Under the pieces are notes generated by a model. That model made no database searches and was not told the DNA's origin. It saw nothing but the letters and a program-made list of their open reading frames with translations. Shown here piece after piece: positions 44,457-53,476 of a DNA stretch of 64,000 nucleotides (position 1 is its first letter; the number at the start of each line of letters is the position of its first letter). Source of the stretch: CBDBBY01 sp965203215 (GTDB lineage Bacteria; Pseudomonadota; Alphaproteobacteria; Rhodobacterales; Rhodobacteraceae); contig CBDBBY010000001.1 in assembly GCA_965203215.1 (NCBI GenBank), forward strand, positions 1,612,001-1,676,000. Reading direction: 5' to 3'. Made by a program: the position numbers and the translations under genes.

Positions 44457-44918
44457 ATGCGCAAAAAGATCAGCTTCGAGGACTTCGAAAAACATATGAA
44501 TGAGATATCGGCCAACGGGGATCCGCTTGAAAAGCTGGCCGCTACGGTTGATTTCGAACGGTTCCGGCCGACCCTCGAAAGGGCCGCAGGATGTCCTCGC
44601 GGTGCCAAGGAAGACGGCCCGGCGGACGATCCGGTTGTGAAATTCAAGATGCTCGTGCTGCAGAGACTTCATGAGATGTCGCTCGACGCGACCAGTACGA
44701 TGGTGTGCGACCGGCTGAGCTGGATGCGCTTTTGCGGTCTGAGACCGCACGAAGCGGTTCCGGATGCAAAAACGCTTGGGGAATTTCGCGAGACGCTGGT
44801 CAAGGCGGGGATGCTGGACGATCTGTTTCGAGAATTCTATCAAACTGCCAGAGCAGCCGGATACATTCCCCGGCCGGGTCGGATGGTGGACGCGACCCTT
44901 ATCGCCAAGCCCCGCTAG
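44457..44918 (+). pseudogene. IS5/IS1182-type transposase, N-terminal part (InsH/DUF772)
   Basis: Starts MRKKISFEDFEKHMNEISAN and has KFKMLVLQRLHEMSLDATST, LSWMRFCGLRPHEAVPDAKT and GRMVDATLIAKPR. This is the DUF772 N-terminal domain up to the first catalytic Asp (VDATL). A TAG after KPR ends it at 154 residues, whereas the family normally has 300 or more. The DNA that follows runs into the ADP-ribosylglycohydrolase gene. Confidence 0.8.
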
Positions 44919-45009
44919 CGCGCTTGACGGTACTTGGCTTCGCGAAGGGCTGATCCACCATGGCAAAAAGTGAATTTGGGATCGACGTTACTCTCGATGG
45001 CATTCAAGT

Positions 45010-46776
45010 TTGTGCGCAACCCGAAAAATTTGTTGGCAGGAAAAATTGATCTCTTACCGAACGGACGCACCTGCTTCCTCTTGCAGTCAAGCGGAGTACG
45101 AACGTGCGGTTGTGAACTCGTCGCTTTGGGCGGCGGCCGGCGATGCCCTCGGATGGATCACAGAGCTTTCCCGAGGAGCAAACGGCGTCAAGCACCGAAT
45201 CGGCAAAGAGAAGGTTACGGAGCCGGTATCGTGGCAACGGTTCGTTGGTGGGCGGTCCGGCGTCAAAGTCGACCTACCAGCTGGAACCTACTCAGATGAC
45301 ACGCAGCTTAGGCTTTGCGTTTCAAGGTCTATTCTCGGAAACGGATTCTTTGATGTCGAAACCTTTGCCAAAATAGAAGTAACGTCGTGGCAAGGATACT
45401 GCTTGGGCGCAGGCGTCGGCACCAAAGCCGCTGCTGCAAGTTTGTCGAAGCGAGGTGTGAATTGGTTCTCCAATTTCTTCGCTTCCGATCGCCAGAAGTA
45501 TACTGCGGCTGGCGGCAACGGCGCTGCCATGAGGATTCAACCGCATGTATGGAGCGCGAATGGGTCGCGCAATGAAATGATCCTTCGGGTCATGCAAGAT
45601 GCAATCGTGACCCATGGAAATCCACATGGTTTTTGCGGTGCCGTATTCCACGCGCTGTGTATCTGGCATGCGTTGGTCGAACGAGAAATCCCAAGCTTGG
45701 AGGTCGCTAAGGAGTTCGTTTCCCATATGGGCAGGCTGCCTGCCATGCTTGAAAAAGATAGCCAACTTGCCGGTGTCTGGAGACCATTTTGGGAAAACGA
45801 GGCTGGCATGAGTCTTGAATGCGCCGTTCGCGCTTTCCAGAATGACGCGTTTCAGGATATTTCGTTGATCAACGATGCCTTCGAAACGTCGATGATCCCG
45901 CCGGATTACCATGATCTCTTACACAGGCTCGGTTGTCTTACCGGAAAATATCGGGGTTCTGGATTCAAAACTGCGTTGGCCGCCTTGGCGCTCTCGTTAT
46001 TGCATTCACCAGAGACCGTCGCAGATGCTTTGATCGAAGCCGCCAATGAATTGGACAGCGATACTGATACAATCGCTACAATGTCGGGCGCGCTTTTGGG
46101 TATTCTAGCGAAGCATGAACCCATCTGGAAAATTCAGGATATTGAATATCTTAGATCGGAAGCGAAACGAATGGCGGACATTGCAAGAGGGGCGACTGCA
46201 TATAGCTTTCCATATCCCGACGTTGCCTTGTGGAAGCCGCCCGCCAATCAGTCGGATGCTGTTGTAATCTGGAACGGAGAATTGGCGTTAACCGGCTTTG
46301 GAGTGCTTGAGCCTCAAGGCCAAGAGTACGCTGCTGGAACCGCTGTATGGCAGTGGTTCAGGTTGCCTTTCGGTCAGAGCTTACTGGCAAAGCGACGGAA
46401 GAAAGTTCAGTCACTTGTCAGTGCAGATCAAATGCCGCGCGAACCTTTGCCGCCAAACTCCAAGAGCGGGGTAACGATGAGCAATGAGGAAAATAACCTT
46501 TTTGCGTTTTCGACAAGTGAACAACAAAATAGTGATCGGAGCAACGAAAATGGGCGCAAGCAAAAAGTGGCGCATGAAAGGTTTACCAGCCTAGATGAAG
46601 CCACAAAATCCGTTATCGATTCTGGCTTTGACGATGCCACAATTGGACGAGCCATAAATCAATGTATTGATGATGGCATTAATCAGGGTCGTGGCATTGA
46701 ACGTGTAATTGACCTTTCGGAAATCATTGCTAAAGCACGCATTGCGCGCATCAAGAAAAAACAATCGAAAACCTAG
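45010..46776 (+). CDS. ADP-ribosylglycohydrolase (DraG/ARH family) with extra C-terminus
   Basis: 588 aa as drawn. The catalytic marks of the all-helical DraG/ARH fold are present: AAGDALGWITE (residues 42-51), YSDDTQL (SDDT at 95-98, Mg ligands), AGGNGAAMRIQP, VTHGNPHGF and ELDSDTDTIATMSG (349-356). It would remove ADP-ribose from Arg or other targets, or from nucleic acid. After about residue 390 an extra 200 residues end in a polar linker and a basic KARIARIKKKQ tail with no family I know. The first 30 residues are doubtful because no good start or ribosome site is seen; the true start may be nearer residue 25-35. It follows IS debris and has no visible ADP-ribosyltransferase partner. Confidence 0.82.
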   Translation: MCATRKICWQEKLISYRTDAPASSCSQAEYERAVVNSSLWAAAGDALGWITELSRGANGVKHRIGKEKVTEPVSWQRFVGGRSGVKVDLPAGTYSDDTQLRLCVSRSILGNGFFDVETFAKIEVTSWQGYCLGAGVGTKAAAASLSKRGVNWFSNFFASDRQKYTAAGGNGAAMRIQPHVWSANGSRNEMILRVMQDAIVTHGNPHGFCGAVFHALCIWHALVEREIPSLEVAKEFVSHMGRLPAMLEKDSQLAGVWRPFWENEAGMSLECAVRAFQNDAFQDISLINDAFETSMIPPDYHDLLHRLGCLTGKYRGSGFKTALAALALSLLHSPETVADALIEAANELDSDTDTIATMSGALLGILAKHEPIWKIQDIEYLRSEAKRMADIARGATAYSFPYPDVALWKPPANQSDAVVIWNGELALTGFGVLEPQGQEYAAGTAVWQWFRLPFGQSLLAKRRKKVQSLVSADQMPREPLPPNSKSGVTMSNEENNLFAFSTSEQQNSDRSNENGRKQKVAHERFTSLDEATKSVIDSGFDDATIGRAINQCIDDGINQGRGIERVIDLSEIIAKARIARIKKKQSKT

Positions 46777-46931
46777 TATCTTGGATGATGGTTAATTCGT
46801 TGATTCTTCATTTGGATGTGCACTCATTTCATTGCAATAAATCCTGAAGTCCGACCGCATCTAATCCTGATCCACCCCTGAATCCGTTCCTCGCAAGGGC
46901 GAGGATTGCTTTTGGACGCCTATAGAAAAGA

Positions 46932-47555
46932 TCATTTTTGGATGCTTATTAACATCTTGGAAGGCAGCGTCACCGATGCGCTCAGAGGTCCAGCCATCCA
47001 TGCCGGAAGTATCGCACTCACGGCGATCAGCTCGTCGAAGTCTTCGGCGGAGAGCTTGTGCACAATCGCTTCTATTCCGGTTTCGACTTCCCGGGGGCCG
47101 AGCCAAGCGAGGGCGCGGACTGCATTGCCAGCTGGTCTGTGGGGTGCCACCAATTGCCAGCGCGGGGCATGGCGTAGCTGCACGACCAGCGCGCCGAAAT
47201 GCAGTCGACGGCATGGGCCGGACGTCAGATAAACAGACCGTACCGGATTCTGGGTGGTCAAGCCGAGAGCGTTGGCGGCAGCCCCGCCGCAGGGAACAAT
47301 TGTTTCGCCCCAGAGCGAAGAAAGCGATGCGATCGCCATCTCGATGGAGGGAGCGCAAGGACCGAAGCGGGTCTGGATGGGGCGCATGTAGACACCTTGG
47401 CAGATCGGCATGATTTGCCCTGATCGGGCGAGCTCGGAAAGCGCTTGATCAACCGCTGCCCTGCTGCCCAAGTGAAGCAGCGCACTTGGGCACAACGGGG
47501 CGGCCTCGGGGAGGGCTGAGGCCTGCTCCAGAATGCGGTTCGACAAGTTGGGCAT
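46932..47555 (-). CDS. DUF6088/AbiEi-like regulator without its toxin
   Basis: 207 aa. The N-terminal winged helix (HLGSRAAVDQALSELARSGQ) and the following GVYMRPIQTRFG, then GGAAANALGLTTQNPVRSVY and LTSG block are typical of AbiEi-type antitoxins (DUF6088). These proteins usually precede an AbiEii nucleotidyltransferase toxin. Downstream on this strand there is only the convergent glycohydrolase gene, so the toxin is absent. The C-terminus (LPSKMLISIQK) may be cut short. Confidence 0.8.
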   Translation of the reverse strand: MPNLSNRILEQASALPEAAPLCPSALLHLGSRAAVDQALSELARSGQIMPICQGVYMRPIQTRFGPCAPSIEMAIASLSSLWGETIVPCGGAAANALGLTTQNPVRSVYLTSGPCRRLHFGALVVQLRHAPRWQLVAPHRPAGNAVRALAWLGPREVETGIEAIVHKLSAEDFDELIAVSAILPAWMAGPLSASVTLPSKMLISIQK

Positions 47556-48134
47556 TGTGGCGTCTTGGCATGAATTCGTCGGAAATCAAGTGGCGATTAT
47601 GACAGATTGCAGTGGCCTGCGTCAGTTCAGCTGTTGAATTCTCTTCACGCCGGAATTCAGGATGCATTCGCTCTGCTCCGCAGTTCTGGAACTGCGGCTG
47701 TTTCCTTATCGACTTCTCTGTTTGACTCTCACCGACGTCACACCACTTTAGGCCGAATGCTTCAAACGGGCGTGACGGAGCCGCGCTTCATGAACGCCGA
47801 AGGTGGCTAACGTCGCGTAGAGCTCATTCAACACGGCAACAACTGCCGCGATGTGTGGGCAAATACGGATTGTCGCTCGCTGCACATGTAAGATTAGCTC
47901 AAGGAAACGGCCATACCAGCCGTGATTGCGAGATAGCCGATATCTCGAGCGCACTGCTGACGAATTACGGTCAATACCAACCAAAAATCACTTCAAAATA
48001 GATCTTTGTCACGCGCCGATCCAAGGTATCGAAGTAACCTACCATGCCTCGCATGCTCGGAAGAATCACCGTTTCGATTATTCCAAATCGTTCTCTGGCC
48101 ACTTAAATTGGGATGCTAGGTTGTTAATGCTTAA
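47556..48134. other. Unassigned stretch, possible IS debris
   Basis: A minus-strand frame at 47748-47984 (HVQRATIRICPHIAAVVAVL then NELYATLATFGVHEARL) looks like the tail of a decayed protein, possibly a transposase; I cannot name the family. Nothing else is seen. Confidence 0.35.
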
Positions 48135-48689
48135 TTATAAGCTTTGATGTGCAAGCAAAGTGTCCCTTAACTCTACTTCATATACCCTTTTTACTTGCTC
48201 TACATCTGTGCCAATCTCATATGCTCCCTTGCGAATTTTTATTTTGAAGTCTGAATCCTCTTGAAATTGGCCCGAAACATACTCTTTGCACAACTCAAAT
48301 ATCTCAAATTCCTGCTTTCCTGACACCAGCTTGGCAAGATGCGCAGCGTGATCAACTGTCCACGATCCAATTGAAAGGACTTCGGAAATTTTCTTTCCCA
48401 GCTCTGTAAGTTGGACAGGACTATTTTCCTCCACGGCCAGAGACGGAGTCAAGCGTTTGAGAATACGGTCAGTCTTTTCCCTGTTCTCATTGATGTATCC
48501 CTTAACTTCACTCATAAAATCCTTGAATAGTTTTCGATCAGCGTTGACTTCTCCTTTCCACTCACCGAATTTATATGCCACCGTAATCACAGTAAGGACA
48601 ATTCCAAATACTGCGACCGTAGCTGCCACCACCGCTGCTATCATGTGCCATTCGGTCATCACGTTGTCCTGTGCAATCCACCCCGTCAT
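48135..48689 (-). CDS. Membrane-anchored uncharacterised protein, family copy 2
   Basis: 184 aa, paralogous to the protein at 34563: a helix (AAVVAATVAVFGIVLTVITV), then FGEWKGEVNADRKLFKDFMS, RLTPSLAVEENSPVQLTELG and a C-terminus with FKIKIRKGAYEIGTDVEQVK then VYEVELRDTLL. The C-terminal KIKIRKGAYE and VYxVELRD words are nearly identical between copies. Starts at 48689 or 48659 are both possible. No adjacent partner is shared by the two loci apart from nearby mobile debris. Confidence 0.65.
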   Translation of the reverse strand: MTGWIAQDNVMTEWHMIAAVVAATVAVFGIVLTVITVAYKFGEWKGEVNADRKLFKDFMSEVKGYINENREKTDRILKRLTPSLAVEENSPVQLTELGKKISEVLSIGSWTVDHAAHLAKLVSGKQEFEIFELCKEYVSGQFQEDSDFKIKIRKGAYEIGTDVEQVKRVYEVELRDTLLAHQSL

Positions 48690-49279
48690 ATAGCCGTATA
48701 ATGCAACCTTGTGGCAATTGTAAGTGAAAAGTTTTCAGTATCGGCTTCGCTGGAAAGATCCCGGTGATTTGGGCGATGCTGGATCAGCTCCGCTTCGGCT
48801 TTACCGGTGCCGGCGCCGTTGGGTTGAATTCGATCTGCCCTGACCGGAACAGGTTTCTCGCGTCTGCTGTCCGCACTGCGACTCAGACGCAATGTGGATG
48901 GGCACGAAGTTGCGTGCCGTGCTAGCCGAAGGCAAGCAGTTCAACACAAGCCGAATCAATGCGCAGAGATCACAATTCGCCCTAATACGCATCTCATCGA
49001 GATTTCGGCTCGCTCGCTATCTTGGTCCACGCATCGACGTCGCTTGCGCGGGAAATTGCACCTTTGGCCCAAGACCTTCACGCACCAAATTGCGAACAAA
49101 GGTTCTTTGATTTATGCGCGCCAAATCGGAATCGCAGGTCTTCAACTATCCTGATGAGGGTCCAGTCAGGATTTGCACCGCAAGTGCCGTGCTTCAAGCC
49201 ATCTCCCATATTTCGTTTTTCGTCCGGAAGGCGTAGTGAGCGAATTTCGCGTCAATCCGTATTCCTTGGATTTTGTCAC
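48690..49279. other. Unassigned stretch upstream of the aminotransferase
   Basis: Open frames are fragmented. A plus-strand fragment with CCPHCD near 48870 could be a decayed zinc-type sequence. The last 100 bases should contain the promoter of the aminotransferase gene. Confidence 0.35.
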
Positions 49280-50485
49280 ATGAATCTTGCCGCAGGCCGA
49301 AAATACATAGCAATTCCCGGACCGTCCGTCGTTCCCGACAAGGTGCTGGCCGCCATGCACAGAGCGGCGCCGGACATTTACGCCTCCGATTTGGAGGACA
49401 TGGTGATCGAGACCATCGCCGATCTGAAGACGGTCGCCGGCACTCGCGGTCATGCCGCGATTTACATCGCGAACGGGCACGGCACATGGGAAGCATGTCT
49501 TTCGAATACTCTGAGCAGAGGGGACCGAATCTTGACCCTTTCCACGGGGCTGTTCGCGAATGCCTGGGGCCGTGTGGCCGCTGATCTCGGAGCCGAGGTG
49601 GAATGCATTGAATTCGGGACGTCGGCTCCGATAGATCCGGCAGTGGTTGCTGAGCGCCTGACCCGTGATTCGGCGCACGCCATCAAAGCCGTGCTTGCCG
49701 TGCAGGTGGACACCGCGAGTTCCGTGTGCAACGACATCCAAGCGCTCTCGAAGGCAATCAAAGAAACCGGCCACCCCGCGCTGCTGATGGTCGACTGCGT
49801 TGCGAGTTTGGGTTGCGAGCGATTCCAGATGGACGACTGGGACGTCGACGTGATGCTGTCGGCAAGTCAGAAGGGGTTGATGACGCCGCCGGGAATTGGC
49901 TTTCTGTTTTTCAATGAACGCGCCAAGCGCATCGGTCGCGACGCGAACATGAGAACCCGGTACTGGGACTGGAACGCGCGAGTCGAGCCGGAAGAATTCT
50001 ATTTCAGATTCTGCGGCACTGCGCCGACCCATCATCTTTTCGGACTGCGTGCCGCGCTCGACATGCTGCTGAAGGACGAAGGGTTGGATTCCGCTCTCGA
50101 CCGGCATGCGAGATTGGCTCAAGCGATCTGGGCGGCAGTCGGGGCTTGGGGAAAAGGCAGCGGAATTGCTCTGAATATCGAAAACGAGGCGCATCGCAGC
50201 CATGCCGTGACAACTGTTTGCCTCGGCGAAAAGCGCAGTTCTGAACTGAGGGAATGGACCGCTTCAGTCGCGGGCGTCACGCTCGGTATCGGGCTTGGAA
50301 TGGAAACCCCCGAGGATCCCGAATCGCAAAGGTATTTTCGCATGGCGCATATGGGGCATGTAAACGCGCACATGACGCTCGGGATGCTGGCGGTCGTGGA
50401 TTCAGGCCTGAAGGCTCTCGGCATCAAGCACGGAGAAGGCGCATTGGAAGCCGCCGCCAAGGTCTGCTCCGGAACGGCCTCCTGA
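49280..50485 (+). CDS. Class V aminotransferase (serine-glyoxylate/alanine-glyoxylate type)
   Basis: 401 aa, PLP-dependent. YIAIPGPSVVPDKVLAAMHR starts the fold, ANGHGTWEACLSNTL is the phosphate-binding segment, and SASQKGLMTPPG holds the PLP Lys198. DCVASLGCERFQMDDWDVDV carries the Asp that pairs with the pyridine N. The likely reaction moves an amino group from serine or alanine to glyoxylate. The ATG at 49280 is used; in-frame codons upstream add an unconserved tail. Confidence 0.9.
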   Translation: MNLAAGRKYIAIPGPSVVPDKVLAAMHRAAPDIYASDLEDMVIETIADLKTVAGTRGHAAIYIANGHGTWEACLSNTLSRGDRILTLSTGLFANAWGRVAADLGAEVECIEFGTSAPIDPAVVAERLTRDSAHAIKAVLAVQVDTASSVCNDIQALSKAIKETGHPALLMVDCVASLGCERFQMDDWDVDVMLSASQKGLMTPPGIGFLFFNERAKRIGRDANMRTRYWDWNARVEPEEFYFRFCGTAPTHHLFGLRAALDMLLKDEGLDSALDRHARLAQAIWAAVGAWGKGSGIALNIENEAHRSHAVTTVCLGEKRSSELREWTASVAGVTLGIGLGMETPEDPESQRYFRMAHMGHVNAHMTLGMLAVVDSGLKALGIKHGEGALEAAAKVCSGTAS

Positions 50486-50524
50486 ACCTGCGAATTTGCC
50501 GAAGGCGTGACCGCGACCCCATCG

Positions 50525-53263
50525 TTACGCTGCGTCGCCGAGACGCTCCAAGGCCTTTTTGATTCGATTTGATTCCTCCGCGAGCGAATGGATTCGTGCG
50601 CTTGTTTGTTCCACGACTTCCGCAGGCGCTCCGCTGACGAATTTGGGATTGTTCAGCCGCGCTTCCAAGGCGGCAATATCCCGCTTCGATTTTTCGCGCA
50701 GTTCAGCGAGCCTTGTTCTTTCGGCCGCGACATCGATGACATCCGACAACGGCAGGCAGTAAATGGCGCCATCGACTGAAATCATTGAGGAGTCCTTGGG
50801 CGCAGCCTTTGCGCGGCTGACGTTCTCGATTCTCGCCAACCGCTTGATCAGCGATTCGTTTCCCTTGAACCGGGACGCCGCGTCGGCGCTGGATTCCAAC
50901 TCAAGCAAGTTCAACTTGAGTCCCGCCGGCACGCGCAATTGCGACCTGACTGATCGAACCTCTTCAATCAGCCGGATGACCCACTCGATCTCCAAATCCG
51001 CGCTTTCGTCCGCGAGTTCGCCAGCCGTGAACTGAGGCCAATCCGCATGCACGAGCAACTTGGCCCGGTTGGCGTTTTTGGACCAGATTTCTTCGGTTAT
51101 GAACGGCATGAACGGGTGCAGCATGACGAGGCATTGATCCAGCGCCCAACCGATCGTTGAGCGCGTTTCCGCAGCCAATCCGGAATCGTCCGAAGAAAGC
51201 AGCGGCTTGGTGAACTCCAGATACCAGTCGCAGAATTTGCCCCAAACGAAACTGTAAAGCGTGTTCGCAGCTTCGTTGAACTTGTATGCGCGCAACGCCT
51301 CGTCCACGGATTCGCGGACTCTGGCAGCCTCGCCGACAATCCATCTGTTGACCGTCGCGCGAACATTGGCCGGGTCGTAGGATTCGACGGCGACGCATTC
51401 GTTCATTTCCGCGAAGCGCGCCGCGTTCCAGATCTTCGTCGCGAAGTTCCTGTATCCCGCCACGCGGCTTTCTGCGAGCTTCAGATCGCGGCCCATGGCC
51501 GCCATCGAGGCCAAGGTGAAGCGCACGGCATCCGCGCCGTATTTCTCGATGAGCTCGAGGGGGTCGATGACGTTTCCGAGCGATTTCGCCATCTTCTTGC
51601 CGTGCTGATCCCGAACCAGAGCATGGACGTAGACGGTGTGGAACGGAATGTTGTCGACGACGGCGAGTTGCATCATCATCATTCTGGCAACCCAGAAGAA
51701 AATGATGTCGAAACCGGTCACCAGCACATCCGTTGGGAAATACTTGCGCAGCTCCGGCGTTTGATCCGGCCAGCCCAGCGTTCCGATCGGCCAAAGACCC
51801 GACGAAAACCATGTGTCGAGAACGTCGGGGTCGCGGGTCAGCGGCTTCCCGTCCGCCTTCTCCGCAGCTTCTTCTTCGGTGGCCGCGCAGTATTGCCGTC
51901 CGTCGGAGTCATACCAGACCGGAACCTGGTGCCCCCACCACAATTGCCGCGAAATGCACCATGGCTCGATGTTCTCCAGCCAATTGAAATACGTCTTCGC
52001 ATAGCGCTCGGGCAGTATTTTGGTTCGCCCGCTCGTCACGGCTTCGATCGCGGGCTCCACCATTTTCTTCGCGTCGACGAACCATTGATCCGTAAGGTAC
52101 GGCTCGATCGCCACTTTGGACCGGTCTCCGTGAGGAACCGTGTGCCGGTCGTCGACCGTCTTGTCGAGCCACCCTTGCCGAGTCGCCAGCTGGACAATGC
52201 GCTCCCTCGCCTCATACCGGTCGAGGCCGTCCAGCGACATCGTTTCATCCGTCGGCGCGCACCCGTCCAAGAACGCATCATTGCCCTTGAGATGCATTGT
52301 CGCCTTGGTCGACATGACGTTCACCGCAGGCAGTTTCTGCCGGACTCCGACCTCCCAGTCGTTGAAATCATGCGCGGGCGTCATCTTGACGGCTCCGGTG
52401 CCTTTGGTCGGGTCGGCATACGAATCGGCGACAATCGGAATCGAACGGTTGGCGAGCGGCAAACGCACGGTCTTGCCGACCAGATGGGAGTACCTCGCAT
52501 CCTCCGGATGGACGGCGACGCCCGTGTCGCCGAGCATCGTCTCCGGGCGCGTCGTGGCTACGACCAGGTAATCGCGCGTTTCATATTCGGCCGGATTGCC
52601 GTCCGAATCGAATGCGACCGGGTGCTCGTAAGTTTCGCCGTTCTCAAGTTCGTAGCGAAGGTGCCACATCTTCCCGTCGACTTCGACCTGTTCGACTTCG
52701 ACGTCGGAGATTGCCGTTTCGAAATGCGGATCCCAATTGACCAGACGCTTCCCCTTGAAGATATAGCCCTTCTCGTAAAGCTCGATGAAGACCTTCAGGA
52801 CGGCATCGTGGAACCCGGCATCCATCGTGAAACGGTTTCGCGACCAATCGCAGGACGCTCCGAGCCGCTTCAGCTGGTTGATGATCGCGCCGCCGGAACT
52901 CTCTTTCCACTCCCAAACCTTCTCGAGGAATTTCTCTCTGCCCAGCTCCCTGCGCGAAGGCATTCCGGCCTCCGCCAGAGAACGCTCCACCACCATCTGG
53001 GTCGCGATTCCGGCATGGTCCTGGCCCGGCTGCCAAAGGACGTCGAAACCTCGCATCCGGTGCCATCTGATCAGGATGTCCTGCAGCGTGTTGTTGAACG
53101 CGTGGCCCATGTGGAGGACGCCGGTCACGTTCGGAGGCGGAATCATTATGCAGAACGGCTCGGCGTCCGTTCGCGCGTTGGCGCCCGCGACGAACGCGTC
53201 CGAGGCCTCCCACATCTCGTAGATGCGCCTCTCCGTCTCGGCTGCATCGTATTTCGTTTCCAT
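50525..53263 (-). CDS. valS: Valyl-tRNA synthetase
   Basis: 912 aa class I synthetase. HIGH box reads HMGH (residues 51-54, in PPPNVTGVLHMGH), KMSKS reads KMAKS in GKKMAKSLGN. The editing domain has TTRPETMLGDTGVAVHPEDA (in parts TTRPETMLGD), and a C-terminal coiled coil (ERTRLAELREKSKRDIAALE) packs on tRNA. The start METKYDAAETERRIYEMWE at 53263 fits the family; the longer frame is not conserved. The stop is 39 bases from the convergent aminotransferase stop. Confidence 0.97.
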   Translation of the reverse strand: METKYDAAETERRIYEMWEASDAFVAGANARTDAEPFCIMIPPPNVTGVLHMGHAFNNTLQDILIRWHRMRGFDVLWQPGQDHAGIATQMVVERSLAEAGMPSRRELGREKFLEKVWEWKESSGGAIINQLKRLGASCDWSRNRFTMDAGFHDAVLKVFIELYEKGYIFKGKRLVNWDPHFETAISDVEVEQVEVDGKMWHLRYELENGETYEHPVAFDSDGNPAEYETRDYLVVATTRPETMLGDTGVAVHPEDARYSHLVGKTVRLPLANRSIPIVADSYADPTKGTGAVKMTPAHDFNDWEVGVRQKLPAVNVMSTKATMHLKGNDAFLDGCAPTDETMSLDGLDRYEARERIVQLATRQGWLDKTVDDRHTVPHGDRSKVAIEPYLTDQWFVDAKKMVEPAIEAVTSGRTKILPERYAKTYFNWLENIEPWCISRQLWWGHQVPVWYDSDGRQYCAATEEEAAEKADGKPLTRDPDVLDTWFSSGLWPIGTLGWPDQTPELRKYFPTDVLVTGFDIIFFWVARMMMMQLAVVDNIPFHTVYVHALVRDQHGKKMAKSLGNVIDPLELIEKYGADAVRFTLASMAAMGRDLKLAESRVAGYRNFATKIWNAARFAEMNECVAVESYDPANVRATVNRWIVGEAARVRESVDEALRAYKFNEAANTLYSFVWGKFCDWYLEFTKPLLSSDDSGLAAETRSTIGWALDQCLVMLHPFMPFITEEIWSKNANRAKLLVHADWPQFTAGELADESADLEIEWVIRLIEEVRSVRSQLRVPAGLKLNLLELESSADAASRFKGNESLIKRLARIENVSRAKAAPKDSSMISVDGAIYCLPLSDVIDVAAERTRLAELREKSKRDIAALEARLNNPKFVSGAPAEVVEQTSARIHSLAEESNRIKKALERLGDAA

Positions 53264-53476
53264 CTGCGCACACGCCTCTTCGTCCGGACCGCGACATTGA
53301 ATCCGCTGCCAATTAATCAATTCATGCCGGAATTTGAAGCATGCCGGACGCGCGAAGTTCGGGCCGACGGGCGCGCGTCGGCCTTGAATCTCCCTGCGAA
53401 GGCGGATAATCGGCCGCTTGACCCGCGCGAGGGAGCCCGGGCGCAAAAATTTCCGAAGCCGTCAGAGTGAATCCAC

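Noticed and set aside
44960..45049. 29-codon frame before the glycohydrolase (MAKSEFGIDVTLDG)
   Set aside because: Too short and inside IS-derived DNA; no support beyond an ATG.
51602..53470. 622-codon plus-strand frame
   Set aside because: It is the mirror of valS, whose motifs are complete on the other strand.
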